Positions 28,490 through 37,697 of a stretch of DNA of 64,000 nucleotides are shown here, piece by piece. Each line of letters opens with the position of its first letter. The first letter of the stretch is position 1. The notes under the pieces were generated by a model. The model did not search any database. It was not told where the DNA came from and worked only from the letters and a program-made list of their open reading frames with translations. This stretch comes from Acholeplasmataceae bacterium. Lineage in GTDB: Bacteria; Bacillota_I; Bacilli_A; Acholeplasmatales; Acholeplasmataceae. The translations under genes and the position numbers were made by a program. The stretch is from assembly GCA_007692425.1 (NCBI GenBank), contig RECG01000006.1, positions 89,288 to 153,287 on the forward strand, read 5' to 3'.

Positions 28490-28508
28490 TTAAAAGGAGA
28501 CAAATCAT

Positions 28509-29528
28509 ATGATTATTAAAATGAAAGAACAAGCCACAAAAAAAGAATACGAAAAGATTGTTGCCTATCTCGAAAGCCGCCATTTCGAAATTAAAGACGT
28601 CAGCAGTGAACACATCATGGTGTTTGGCGTCATCGGCGACACGTCATCGATTGATCCGCATGATTTGTATGCCTTTCAAGGCGTGGGTGAAATCACGCGG
28701 GTGTCGACACCCTTCAAAAAGGCAAGCCGCAGTTTCAAACGAGGGGACACGATCATCAACCTTGGCAAGGGTGTCCAGATTGGCGGGGATCAATTCATCG
28801 TCATGGCCGGTCCTTGTTCGGTTGAATCGGAAAAACAGCTGATGAAAATCGCGGAAAACGTCAAAAAAGCAGGCGCGCATATTCTCAGAGGCGGGGCTTA
28901 CAAGCCACGCACGTCGCCTTATTCGTTTCAAGGCTTGGAAGAAGAAGGGTTGAAACTGATGCGGAAAGTCGGTGACCAGACCGGGTTGTTCGTCATCAGT
29001 GAAATCCCAAGTGCGGATTTGTTACCGCTTTTTGAAACCTATGTCGACATCATCCAGGTCGGGACACGAAACATGCAAAATTTCCACTTGCTTAAAGCGT
29101 TGGGCAAAGCCAAGAAGCCGGTCATGTTGAAACGGGGCATGTCAGCCACCATTGAAGAATGGTTGATGTCGGCCGAATATATCATGGCGGGCGGTAATGA
29201 GCAGGTCATCTTGTGTGAACGCGGGATCAGAACCTATGAACGCTACACCCGCAACACGCTCGATATCAGTGCGGTGTTGGCGGTCAAAGAATTGTCGCAT
29301 CTGCCCATCATCATCGATCCTTCGCACGCGGCCGGACGATGGAACATGGTTGAAAAACTATCATTGGCCTCGCTTGCCGTCGGTGCGCACGGTTTAATGG
29401 TCGAAGTCCATCATGATCCCGAACACGCCTTGAGTGACGGCGCCCAGTCACTTAAGATCAACAAGTTCAAAACCATGATGACCGAAATCGACAAGATTTC
29501 ACAAGTGTTGGGAAAACGACACCTATGA
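28509..29528 (+). CDS. aroF: 3-deoxy-7-phosphoheptulonate (DAHP) synthase, type I-beta with N-terminal ferredoxin-like domain
   Basis: Condenses PEP and erythrose 4-phosphate in the first step of the shikimate pathway. Residues about 1-70 form the ferredoxin-like regulatory domain known from Thermotoga DAHP synthase, where Tyr and Phe bind. The barrel follows, with VMAGPCSVES, LRGGAYKPRTSPYSFQG, EIPSADLLP, QVGTRNMQNF, PVMLKRGMSAT and IIDPSHAAGRW. Length (339) matches the Thermotoga enzyme. Allosteric control by Tyr/Phe, plus Tyr attenuation of transcription, would give two layers of feedback. SD AAAAGGAGA. It overlaps tyrA by ATGA. Confidence 0.95.
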   Translation: MIIKMKEQATKKEYEKIVAYLESRHFEIKDVSSEHIMVFGVIGDTSSIDPHDLYAFQGVGEITRVSTPFKKASRSFKRGDTIINLGKGVQIGGDQFIVMAGPCSVESEKQLMKIAENVKKAGAHILRGGAYKPRTSPYSFQGLEEEGLKLMRKVGDQTGLFVISEIPSADLLPLFETYVDIIQVGTRNMQNFHLLKALGKAKKPVMLKRGMSATIEEWLMSAEYIMAGGNEQVILCERGIRTYERYTRNTLDISAVLAVKELSHLPIIIDPSHAAGRWNMVEKLSLASLAVGAHGLMVEVHHDPEHALSDGAQSLKINKFKTMMTEIDKISQVLGKRHL

Positions 29529-30352
29529 ATGTCTTTATTGTCGGTCTTGGATTGATGGGTGCGTCCTATGCCGAAGGACTGAAAGCAAAAGGATATCGTG
29601 TGAATGGTTTTGACCAAGACGACAAGACCATGGCAGCGGCAAGACAATCAGGTTTGATCAACAATCAAACATTAGACGACATCAGCGAGGCCGATGTCGT
29701 CATCCTGGCATTGTATCCAAAAGATAACATCCGTTTCATGCAAGATCATGCATGTTTGTTGAAACCGGGTCAGATCTTGACCGATCTCAGCGGCGTGAAA
29801 CAGCACATGATGAAGGCCATCGAAGCGTTGCTTCCCGATGGCGTCTCATACACATCCCATCACCCGATGGCAGGCAGAGAGAAAAAGGGCTTCTCAGCCC
29901 GCGATGCCACGATGTTTCACCATGCGAATGCACTCATCATCACAGGTACGCACACGGGCCCACAGGATGAAACTGTGATTTTGAACATGCTCAAGGACTT
30001 GAAATTTGGTAAAATAACAGTAGTGGACGCCCACGTTCACGATCAATTGATCGCCTTTACCAGCCAGTTGACACATGTCATGGCTGTTGCGTTGATCCAG
30101 GCTGATCATCATGAACTCACCCGTCAGGCCACCGGTGATTCATTTCGTGACCTGACCCGTATCGCCAAGATCAATGAAACGATGTGGAGCGAACTGTTTT
30201 TAGAAAACAAGGATGCCTTGCTTGAGGCCATAGACATGTTTCGTCATGAAATCGATCAAGTCAGGCAATGGATCCGTCAGGAAGACAAGGCATCATTGAT
30301 GCGTTATTTGCGTGAAGCCAGGGAAAAGAGGCAGACGTTTGACCAAGATTGA
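29525..30352 (+). CDS. tyrA: Prephenate dehydrogenase
   Basis: Oxidative decarboxylation of prephenate to 4-hydroxyphenylpyruvate, the Tyr-specific branch. NAD(P) Rossmann motif VGLGLMGASYAEGL at the N-terminus, the catalytic His region SHHPMAGREKKGF (near 118) and AFTSQLTHVMAVAL. Length is 275 residues, without a C-terminal ACT domain. Its place second in the operon fits a Tyr-responsive leader. Confidence 0.93.
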   Translation: MNVFIVGLGLMGASYAEGLKAKGYRVNGFDQDDKTMAAARQSGLINNQTLDDISEADVVILALYPKDNIRFMQDHACLLKPGQILTDLSGVKQHMMKAIEALLPDGVSYTSHHPMAGREKKGFSARDATMFHHANALIITGTHTGPQDETVILNMLKDLKFGKITVVDAHVHDQLIAFTSQLTHVMAVALIQADHHELTRQATGDSFRDLTRIAKINETMWSELFLENKDALLEAIDMFRHEIDQVRQWIRQEDKASLMRYLREAREKRQTFDQD

Positions 30353-31352
30353 CATGCCGTCATACAACATATTCATCAAAGAGGGAGCCATCCGCCAACT
30401 CAGTCAGCAGCTGACGGATGTTTATCACGGCAGACATGTCTTTATCATCACGGATCGACATGTTTCAAACCTTTACCTGCAAACGATTGAATCAGCATTG
30501 CCTGATCATGTCGTACAAGTTGTCGAGATTGAACCCGGCGAGGTTTCGAAATCGCTTGATGTTTATCAACAGGTCATCAGCAAACTCCTTTCACAAGGCA
30601 TCAAACGTGATCATCTGATCATTGCTTTTGGTGGCGGTGTGGTCGGAGACCTGGCCGGTTATGTGGCAGCCACCCTGTATCGCGGCATGGCTTATGTCCA
30701 CATTCCGACCACCTTGCTGGCACAGGTCGACAGCAGTATCGGCGGCAAGGTCGGCATCGACCTGCCGGAGGGGAAAAACCTGATCGGCGCGTTTCATCAG
30801 CCCGGCATGGTGTTGATTGATCCGGCCTTTCTCAAGACACTCGAACCAAGGGAATATGCCAACGGTCTGGCGGAAATGATCAAAGCCGGCCTGATTGGCG
30901 ACGCCAGACTTTATCAAGATTTATTAATCAAATCAACCGTCGATCAGGAGGACATCATCCGCGCCATCCATGTCAAACGCAAACTGGTGTTGGCCGATCC
31001 CTATGATCATCACGAACGGTTGTTACTCAATTTCGGACATACTTTTGGTCATGCCATCGAACAACAACACGGTTATCGCACCTACAAACATGGTGAAGCC
31101 ATCAGCCACGGCATGTTGATGGCACTTGAAATCGGCATCCGCCTGGGCGTATCTTCCCAAGCATTATATGACGAAGTCAAAACATTACTGGTTGATCGTC
31201 AATTGGTCCAAGAGCCTTTGCTCGACCGCCGTAATTATCTCGATGCCCTCGTCCATGATAAAAAACAGATGACGACCGGCTTGCGTTTTGTCCTTGTTGA
31301 ACAACCGGGCAAAGCCCTTGTCAAAGTCTTGCAAAAGGAGGACTTGTCATGA
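30339..31352 (+). CDS. aroB: 3-dehydroquinate synthase
   Basis: Converts DAHP to 3-dehydroquinate. AFGGGVVGDLAGYVAATLYRG (near 90), the motif STIGGKVG-like (SSIGGKVGIDLPEGKNL) and the metal ligands in NFGHTFGHAIEQ and KHGEAISHGM are present. TTG 30339 is preferred: AAGAGG is 7 nt upstream, and the added TKID completes the first strand of the family. ATG 30354 is the alternative and lacks a good SD. The chosen start overlaps tyrA by 14 nt. About 337 residues. Confidence 0.93.
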   Translation: MTKIDMPSYNIFIKEGAIRQLSQQLTDVYHGRHVFIITDRHVSNLYLQTIESALPDHVVQVVEIEPGEVSKSLDVYQQVISKLLSQGIKRDHLIIAFGGGVVGDLAGYVAATLYRGMAYVHIPTTLLAQVDSSIGGKVGIDLPEGKNLIGAFHQPGMVLIDPAFLKTLEPREYANGLAEMIKAGLIGDARLYQDLLIKSTVDQEDIIRAIHVKRKLVLADPYDHHERLLLNFGHTFGHAIEQQHGYRTYKHGEAISHGMLMALEIGIRLGVSSQALYDEVKTLLVDRQLVQEPLLDRRNYLDALVHDKKQMTTGLRFVLVEQPGKALVKVLQKEDLS

Positions 31353-32608
31353 ACATCCGCATCGAACCACGACCGCTTGGCGGCAAGGTCCGGATCATAT
31401 CCTCCAAATCATTGTCACACCGTTATGTGCTGGCAGCCGGTTTGGCACAAGGACAAAGTGACATCCGCAACGTCCTGGTCTCCGATGATCTCAAGGCCAC
31501 CAAGAACGCCCTTTCAGCATTGGGAGTCCGTTTTGAAGACACCTTGATCAACGGTGGCGATTTTATCTTGAGACAAGACACGATTGATGTCATGGAGTCC
31601 GGATCGACATTGCGTTTCATGATTCCGGTTTCGATGCTCCAACCCCGAACCGTCACCTTCACCGGCCGGGGTCGTTTGGATCAAAGGCCGCTCGATGTCT
31701 ATGAAACCCTCTTCAACAAACAAGGAATGACGTTTTCAAGACCGGCTGATGCCTGGTTGCCTTTGACGGTGCAGGGTCCTTTGAAAGCGGGCTATTTTCC
31801 CGTGCCCGGTGATATCAGTTCCCAGTTTGTCACCGGTCTTATGTTTGCATGTCCGTTGTTAAAAAAAGATTCGGTGATCGAATTGACATCACCGTTACAA
31901 TCCAAGGGGTATGTCGATCTGACCATGGATGTGCTCAAACGTTTCGGCATCCACATTCTCAAGGTCGATCCGTTCATCTATATCAAGGGTGGACAATCCT
32001 ACCAACCCCAAAGCCTGACGGTGGAAGGTGATTTCTCACAAGCGGCCTTTTTCTTCGTGGCCGGCACGGTCGGTCAGACCATTGAGTTGTCGGCTTTGAA
32101 TCCTTTGACCAAACAGGGTGACGCCGCCATTGTTGACATCTTGCGCAAGATGGGGGCGGACATCACTTACCAGACGAAAGAAGCCACCTATCTGGTCAAG
32201 CCCAGCCAAACCAAAGGCATCACCATCGATCTTGCCGATGTGCCGGATCTCGGACCCATACTGATGGTCCTGGCGGCCTTGAGCGAAGGCAAGACGGTAT
32301 TCAAGCACATCAAGCGGTTGCGCATCAAGGAATCAGACCGTATGGAAGCCATGCGCCGCACATTGACGTCGTTCGGTGTCAACATCAAGGTGCTTGAAGA
32401 TGAGGCTGTCATTGAGGGCGTGACGCGCCTGCGCGGCAACCAGTCCTTTGATAGTTTCGGCGATCATCGGATCGCCATGGCGATTGCCATCGCATCCCAG
32501 CACGCAGATGGCCCCGTCACGATTGAGAACGCAGGTGTCGTCAGCAAGTCCTTTCCAGACTTTTTCGACATCTTTCAAACATTGGGAGGTGTGTGTCATG
32601 AAACTTGA
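31349..32608 (+). CDS. aroA: 3-phosphoshikimate 1-carboxyvinyltransferase (EPSP synthase)
   Basis: Transfers enolpyruvate from PEP to shikimate 3-phosphate. SSKSLSHRYVLAAGLAQG (S-K substrate site), ESGSTLRFMIPVS, SSQFVTGLMFACPL, RIKESDRMEAM and FGDHRIAMAIA motifs are intact over 419 residues. SD AAAAGGAGG; ATGA overlap with aroB. Confidence 0.96.
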   Translation: MNIRIEPRPLGGKVRIISSKSLSHRYVLAAGLAQGQSDIRNVLVSDDLKATKNALSALGVRFEDTLINGGDFILRQDTIDVMESGSTLRFMIPVSMLQPRTVTFTGRGRLDQRPLDVYETLFNKQGMTFSRPADAWLPLTVQGPLKAGYFPVPGDISSQFVTGLMFACPLLKKDSVIELTSPLQSKGYVDLTMDVLKRFGIHILKVDPFIYIKGGQSYQPQSLTVEGDFSQAAFFFVAGTVGQTIELSALNPLTKQGDAAIVDILRKMGADITYQTKEATYLVKPSQTKGITIDLADVPDLGPILMVLAALSEGKTVFKHIKRLRIKESDRMEAMRRTLTSFGVNIKVLEDEAVIEGVTRLRGNQSFDSFGDHRIAMAIAIASQHADGPVTIENAGVVSKSFPDFFDIFQTLGGVCHET

Positions 32609-32852
32609 AACCATGCGCAAGGAAATCGATCAGATTGATGATGCATTGATGACGTTGTTCAAACAACGCATGCATGTTGCCAAAAACATCGGTGCGCTTA
32701 AACGGATCGCTGGTTTGCCAATCGAAGATTCCGCAAGGGAGGCCCGCATGATGCAGATGCGTCAAGAAGCCTTTGCCGATGAAAGTTTGTGGCCTTACTT
32801 TGAAAAATGGTTCAATATGCTTGTCGATATGTCCAAAGAGGTGCAACGATGA
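32598..32852 (+). CDS. aroQ: Chorismate mutase, AroQ type
   Basis: Small all-helical enzyme of 84 residues that converts chorismate to prephenate, feeding tyrA. LETMRKEIDQIDDALMTLFKQR with later K39-like and E/R residues (IGALKRIAGLPIEDSAREARM) is the AroQ pattern. ATG 32598 follows GGAGGTG; earlier in-frame starts lie inside aroA. It overlaps aroA by 11 nt and aroE by 4 nt. No prephenate dehydratase domain is attached. Confidence 0.9.
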   Translation: MKLETMRKEIDQIDDALMTLFKQRMHVAKNIGALKRIAGLPIEDSAREARMMQMRQEAFADESLWPYFEKWFNMLVDMSKEVQR

Positions 32853-33637
32853 AAACACGCTATGGATTGATTGGCCGCCACATCGGCCAAAGCCAATCAC
32901 CCGTCATTCATCAAACCATTGCCAGCCTGGCAGGAAAAGATATCGCTTATGATCTTTTGGATGTCGACGAGGTGATGCTTCCGGAACTGATTGAATATCT
33001 GTTCCGCGAGATGTATCACGGCTATAATGTCACCATGCCTTACAAACAAACGATCATCCCTTTCGTGCATCGTCTGACCAAGCAGGCTTCCAGGATCGGT
33101 GCGGTCAACACCATCTACCTTGATCAGGAAACGGTGATTGGTGACAACACGGATTACCATGGTTTCATCGGTTTGGTCAAATACCATAAAATCAAAGTCA
33201 GAAGAAAGAAAGTGGCCATTCTCGGCAACGGCGGTGCGGCGATGGCCGTTTATGTCGCCCTCAAAGATCTGGGTGCCAAACCCATCGTCGTGGTGCGTCC
33301 CGACAGTCAGGTCGAACCCCTTTTCAAGGAAGTCGTCACCTATGAAGAGTTTGATTGGACGGTCATCGATCTTTTTGTCAATGCCACACCGATAGGCAGT
33401 CATGAGACGGAAGGGCAATCACTGTTACATCCTTCGTGTGTTCAAAAAAAGACGGTGATCGACTTGCTTTATCAACCATCCGTCACACAAATGATGAAGG
33501 ATGCGAAACTCGGTTTCAACGGTGAGATGATGCTCATTATCCAAGCGCTTAGAAGTGCGTCGATCTGGTATCAGAAAGACTTGCAGGCGAATGCTAAAAA
33601 CCTGCAAGCCATCAAGGATGTGATCAAGCATGAATAG
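32849..33637 (+). CDS. aroE: Shikimate dehydrogenase
   Basis: NADPH-dependent reduction of 3-dehydroshikimate. GLIGRHIGQSQSPVIHQ (the S-x-S substrate loop), the catalytic Lys in NVTMPYKQTI (near 65), the Asp in GDNTDYHGF and the nucleotide loop ILGNGGAAMAVYVAL are present. 262 residues. ATG 32849 overlaps the chorismate mutase stop. Confidence 0.94.
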   Translation: MKTRYGLIGRHIGQSQSPVIHQTIASLAGKDIAYDLLDVDEVMLPELIEYLFREMYHGYNVTMPYKQTIIPFVHRLTKQASRIGAVNTIYLDQETVIGDNTDYHGFIGLVKYHKIKVRRKKVAILGNGGAAMAVYVALKDLGAKPIVVVRPDSQVEPLFKEVVTYEEFDWTVIDLFVNATPIGSHETEGQSLLHPSCVQKKTVIDLLYQPSVTQMMKDAKLGFNGEMMLIIQALRSASIWYQKDLQANAKNLQAIKDVIKHE

Positions 33638-34619
33638 CTACGGGACATTGTTCAAAGTCACCCTTTATGGTGAATCCCACCAACCTTCAATCGGTGTCAT
33701 CATCGATGGCATGCCACCCGGCATCGTCATTGATGAAGAGACCATCCACGCTGATCTGGCCCAACGCAAACCGGGTGCGACCGGCACGACAACCCGTCAT
33801 GAAGATGACGCGTTTGTCATCACCGCAGGTGTATTCAACGGACGTTCAACCGGTTCGCCGATTCACCTCATGATTGAAAACAAGAATATCCGATCGAAAG
33901 ATTATGAGCATTTGAGACAACAACCCAGACCCGGTCACGCCGACTTCGTGGCAGGGATCAAGTATCAAGGGTTTCAAGACTATCGGGGTGGGGGTCGCTT
34001 CTCCGGAAGACTCACGGCCGCATTGGTCGCGGCTGGGTCGTTCGCGAAAATGTTCACCCCTTGTCAAATCACCCACGCCATCACCCGGATTGGCACCTTG
34101 ACCGACATGTCAAAGCTTGACACTTACTTACGTGAAATCGCAGAACAGGGCGATTCCGTGGGTGGGATTGTCGAACTCAAAGTCAGTGGTTTACCTGTTG
34201 GTTTAGGCGAACCCTTCTTTCAAAAACTGGATGCCGAACTGGCAAAAATGCTTTTTTCGGTACCCGCTGTCAAAGGTGTTGAGTTCGGTACCGGTTTTGC
34301 CGGTGTCAACATGATGGGAAGCGAATTCAACGATGTCATGGTTAATGGCTATGGCAAAACAAAAACCAATCATTCTGGTGGCGTGACCGGCGGTCTTTCA
34401 AACGGCAACGATTTGATCATCCGCGTCTTTGTCAAACCCCCTTCAAGCATCAGCAAACCGCAAGACACCTACGACGATGAAACCAAGGCTGTCAAGCCGC
34501 TGGTTGTCGGTGGGCGACATGATGTCGCGATTGTCAGACGGATCGGTATCGTCTTGGAAAATGTTGTGGCCATTGTCCTGGCCGACATGTATTTGATGGA
34601 TAAGGCTTACCACGGTTGA
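33630..34619 (+). CDS. aroC: Chorismate synthase
   Basis: FMN-dependent elimination that yields chorismate. GESHQPSIGVIIDGMPPGI, RRPGATGTT-like (QRKPGATGTTTRHEDD), RPGHADFVAGIKY, YRGGGRFSGRLTAALVAAG and GGVTGGLSNG are signatures. At 329 residues it is shorter than the common 360-390. It is the last aro gene; aroD (dehydroquinase), aroK (shikimate kinase) and pheA are not in the window. Confidence 0.94.
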   Translation: MNSYGTLFKVTLYGESHQPSIGVIIDGMPPGIVIDEETIHADLAQRKPGATGTTTRHEDDAFVITAGVFNGRSTGSPIHLMIENKNIRSKDYEHLRQQPRPGHADFVAGIKYQGFQDYRGGGRFSGRLTAALVAAGSFAKMFTPCQITHAITRIGTLTDMSKLDTYLREIAEQGDSVGGIVELKVSGLPVGLGEPFFQKLDAELAKMLFSVPAVKGVEFGTGFAGVNMMGSEFNDVMVNGYGKTKTNHSGGVTGGLSNGNDLIIRVFVKPPSSISKPQDTYDDETKAVKPLVVGGRHDVAIVRRIGIVLENVVAIVLADMYLMDKAYHG

Positions 34620-34693
34620 CCATACCATCCAACCAGCAAGACAGCCAAACTGACCGACATGGTGTCAGCGTGAAAAAACAAAAGGAAAGACTC

Positions 34694-36658
34694 ATGGAAA
34701 TCCGGCTTGAAACGATCAAAGGGGTCGGCGACAAGCTGATCCGATATTTCCGGCGTGCCGGCATCTGGTCGACATACGACCTGCTTTTACATGTGCCAAA
34801 AGGGTATGAGGATTTCACCATCACGTCACTCGAGCGGGCTCAGGACAATACCACGATCACGGTGTTGGCGACTGTCAAAACCCCGCTTGAAAATCAACGA
34901 CTCAGACGGGTGGAACGACAACAATTTCAAGCAGAAGTGATGGGCAAGACGGTTGATGTCGTCATCTTCAACCGCGCCTATCTTGTCAAACAACTCAAGC
35001 CCGGTGATGACATCATCATCAAGGGGGTTTATCATCTCTATCGGAAACAGTTGGTCGCTGCCACCATCAAAATGGCCGGCAAAGTTCCGGCCATCAAACC
35101 GGTGTATGGTATCGAGGGTGTATATGACCAGACAGTCTCAAAGATCGTCAAGACCATTCTCGATGAACAACAAGTGACCATTCATGAAACCATCCCGGTC
35201 GAATTTTTGAAAGCCTATCAGATGCCGGACAGGACACGTGCTTTCGTCATGATTCATCTGCCGGAACGCTTCGATGACATCAGACAGGCACGCCGGCGTT
35301 TCAAATATGAAGAAGCTTTTTATCTGCAACTCAAACTGCAGACGGGTCTGGCCGCGCAACCTGCGCGTCCGCCCAAACCTTATGATCTTGCCGTGGTGAA
35401 ACAAATCATCACAGGCCTTCCCTATGAACTGACAGATGACCAAAAACAAGCAGTCAATGACCTGTTTCGCGATTTCAAAAACGGGCAGGCCGGATTCAGA
35501 TTGATCCAAGGTGATGTCGGGTCAGGCAAAACCATGGTGGCGGCACTCGGTGCCCTGGCTTGCGTGACTGCCGGCGAACAGGTCGCCTTCATGGCACCGA
35601 CCGAATTGCTCGCCATCCAACATGCCCGTTTCTTTCACGCGCAATTTCCGTTGTTAAGGACAGCGCTTCTGACACGCAAGACGAAAGACAAGCCGCTGGT
35701 CAAAACACATATCCGACAACAACAATATGATCTGGTCATCGGCACGCATGCCATGATCGAACAAGATGTCGTCTTCAATCGTTTGGGGCTGGTCATCATT
35801 GATGAACAGCACAAATTTGGTGTCAACACAAGAGACGAACTGGTGAAAAAAGCCTGGGCCAAAGATGTCATTTATCTGACCGCCACACCGATTCCAAGAA
35901 CGTTGGCGATGATTGCCTTCGGTGAATCGAATGTCAGCATCATCCATGAGAAACCCAAAAACCGACAACCCATCAAGACCCACTATCTCACCAGGAACCA
36001 GATCGAGCCGTTGTATCAAGCCATCCAGGAAACACTTGTGCAAAAACAACACGTCTATCTAGTCGTGCCGGCCATCACATCACTGGAACGTGGTGATAAC
36101 ATCGACACGGTCTACCAAGACATCAAAGACCGTTTTGACGCGCCTTTGTTCGTACTCCATGGTCAGTTGAAAGAGGATGAGAAAGAAACACGGATGAAAG
36201 CCTTCGTCGACACGCCAGGCAGCATCCTTTTGGCCACCACCATGATCGAAGTCGGCATCGATGTGCCGACCGCGACGTTGATCGCCATTTATGGCGCTGA
36301 ACATTTCGGTTTGTCACAACTCCATCAATTAAGAGGCAGGGTCGGCAGAAGCCACTTGCCAAGCCGTTGTTTTCTCATCGCCACACAAGAAGATGTCGAA
36401 CGTCTTGAACTGTTGGTGAAAACCAATGACGGTTTCGTCTTGAGCGAATACGATCTCATGGCCCGTGGACCGGGTGATTTCCTTGGTCTTGAACAAAGCG
36501 GTCATTTTCGTTTTCGTTTTCTGGATTTGATCTCAGACCAGCCTGTTTTGATGGAAGCACAAAAAAACGTACGTGATTTGCTGGCACAACCAGCTTTCAA
36601 AAAAAATCCGGACTACCGGTATTTGCATCGACACATGAAGTCAATCATCAGAATGTGA
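34694..36658 (+). CDS. recG: ATP-dependent DNA helicase RecG
   Basis: Branch-migration helicase that remodels stalled forks. An N-terminal wedge (OB) domain is followed by the helicase core: Walker A QGDVGSGKTMVAAL (near 270), DEQHKFGVNTRDEL, TATPIPRTLAM, and motif VI HQLRGRVGRSHLPSRC. About 654 residues from ATG 34694 (SD AAGGAAAGA). The frame is open back to 34616, but that extension has no SD and no family match. Order recG-plsX-rnc follows Bacillus without the fap/fab genes. Confidence 0.94.
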   Translation: MEIRLETIKGVGDKLIRYFRRAGIWSTYDLLLHVPKGYEDFTITSLERAQDNTTITVLATVKTPLENQRLRRVERQQFQAEVMGKTVDVVIFNRAYLVKQLKPGDDIIIKGVYHLYRKQLVAATIKMAGKVPAIKPVYGIEGVYDQTVSKIVKTILDEQQVTIHETIPVEFLKAYQMPDRTRAFVMIHLPERFDDIRQARRRFKYEEAFYLQLKLQTGLAAQPARPPKPYDLAVVKQIITGLPYELTDDQKQAVNDLFRDFKNGQAGFRLIQGDVGSGKTMVAALGALACVTAGEQVAFMAPTELLAIQHARFFHAQFPLLRTALLTRKTKDKPLVKTHIRQQQYDLVIGTHAMIEQDVVFNRLGLVIIDEQHKFGVNTRDELVKKAWAKDVIYLTATPIPRTLAMIAFGESNVSIIHEKPKNRQPIKTHYLTRNQIEPLYQAIQETLVQKQHVYLVVPAITSLERGDNIDTVYQDIKDRFDAPLFVLHGQLKEDEKETRMKAFVDTPGSILLATTMIEVGIDVPTATLIAIYGAEHFGLSQLHQLRGRVGRSHLPSRCFLIATQEDVERLELLVKTNDGFVLSEYDLMARGPGDFLGLEQSGHFRFRFLDLISDQPVLMEAQKNVRDLLAQPAFKKNPDYRYLHRHMKSIIRM

Positions 36659-36664
36659 TATAAT
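36656..36664 (+). promoter_or_regulatory. Extended -10 promoter of plsX
   Basis: TGA-TATAAT at 36656-36664, overlapping the recG stop and 25 nt before plsX. No clear -35. I saw no FapR operator. Confidence 0.55.
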
Positions 36665-36689
36665 CAAACATGACGAAAGAAGGGATGAC

Positions 36690-37697
36690 ATGATCCGCAT
36701 CGCAGTAGACGGCATGGGTGGCGACCACGCCCCGGAGCCGATTGTCAAGGGTACCTTGATGGCCCTCGAAAAGTTTGAAAACATTGAAATCACCATCTTT
36801 GGTGATGAAACCAGGATGGCCCCTTACTTGAAACAACATCCACGACTGCAGGTCGTCCATACCACGTCTTATCTCGAGATGGGTGAAAAGGATCCGATCA
36901 AACAGTACCGGACGAACAAGGAAGCGTCGATGTTTTTGGCCATGCAACATGTCAAAGAAGGCAAGGCTGAAGCGGTCGTCAGTGCCGGGCCGACTCAAGC
37001 CTTGGTCGTCGGTGGCCATTTCATCATCCGGCGGATGGCAGCCATGCACCGGGTGGCAATCGCCCCTGTCATTCCCTCGTTCGACGGCAGGGGACGCATC
37101 CTTTTGGATAGCGGCGCCAATGTTGATTTCAAGCCTGAGCATTTGCTCGATTTTGCCATTTACGCCTCGATTGTCGCGGAAAAGGTGCTTCATTACAAAG
37201 CACCGAAAGTCGCGTTGATCAATATCGGCACCGAAGAAGGCAAAGGACGTGAATTCGATAAAGAAACCTATGCCTTGCTCAAAGCCAGCAAAGACATCCA
37301 TTTTTACGGCAATATCGAACCCAAGGAAGTCTTGACATCCGAAGCCGATGTTCTTTTAAGCGATGGATTCACCGCCAACATTGTCATGAAGACCATCGAA
37401 GGCACCGCCAAAGGTATCGGTGCCATCTTGAAACGGGAAATCAAATCATCGCTTTCCGCCATGATCGGCGCCCTCTTCATGAAACGCGCCCTCAAACGTT
37501 TCAAGCAATCGCTGGATCCTTCGGAAATCGGTGGCGCCTTGTTGATGGGCTTCAACGGCATTGTCATCAAAGCCCAAGGGGCGACCCAGGCTTATGGTTT
37601 TTATAACGCCATCCGTCAAGCCAAGGAAATGGTGGAAGTCGATGTCATCCGGTTGGTCAATGAGACATTGGATAAAAAGGAAGCGAAAAAAGCATGA
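36690..37697 (+). CDS. plsX: Phosphate acyltransferase PlsX
   Basis: Makes acyl-phosphate from acyl-ACP for phospholipid synthesis (PlsX/PlsY pathway). Start IRIAVDGMGGDHAPEPIVKG, then VSAGPTQALV in place of the usual SAGNTGA, LDSGANVDFKPEHLL, NIGTEEGKGREFDKE, SDGFTANIVMKTIEG and ALLMGFNGIVIKAQG. 335 residues. ATGA overlap with rnc. Confidence 0.93.
   Translation: MIRIAVDGMGGDHAPEPIVKGTLMALEKFENIEITIFGDETRMAPYLKQHPRLQVVHTTSYLEMGEKDPIKQYRTNKEASMFLAMQHVKEGKAEAVVSAGPTQALVVGGHFIIRRMAAMHRVAIAPVIPSFDGRGRILLDSGANVDFKPEHLLDFAIYASIVAEKVLHYKAPKVALINIGTEEGKGREFDKETYALLKASKDIHFYGNIEPKEVLTSEADVLLSDGFTANIVMKTIEGTAKGIGAILKREIKSSLSAMIGALFMKRALKRFKQSLDPSEIGGALLMGFNGIVIKAQGATQAYGFYNAIRQAKEMVEVDVIRLVNETLDKKEAKKA

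Noticed and set aside
28198..28508. T-box or TRAP-type control of the aro operon
   Set aside because: No T-box core sequence or series of spaced GAG/TAG triplets is visible; a translated Tyr leader plus alternating hairpins explains the region better.
34616..34693. N-terminal extension of RecG
   Set aside because: The frame is open, but it starts at TTG with no SD, and the residues do not resemble RecG; ATG 34694 has a purine-rich SD.
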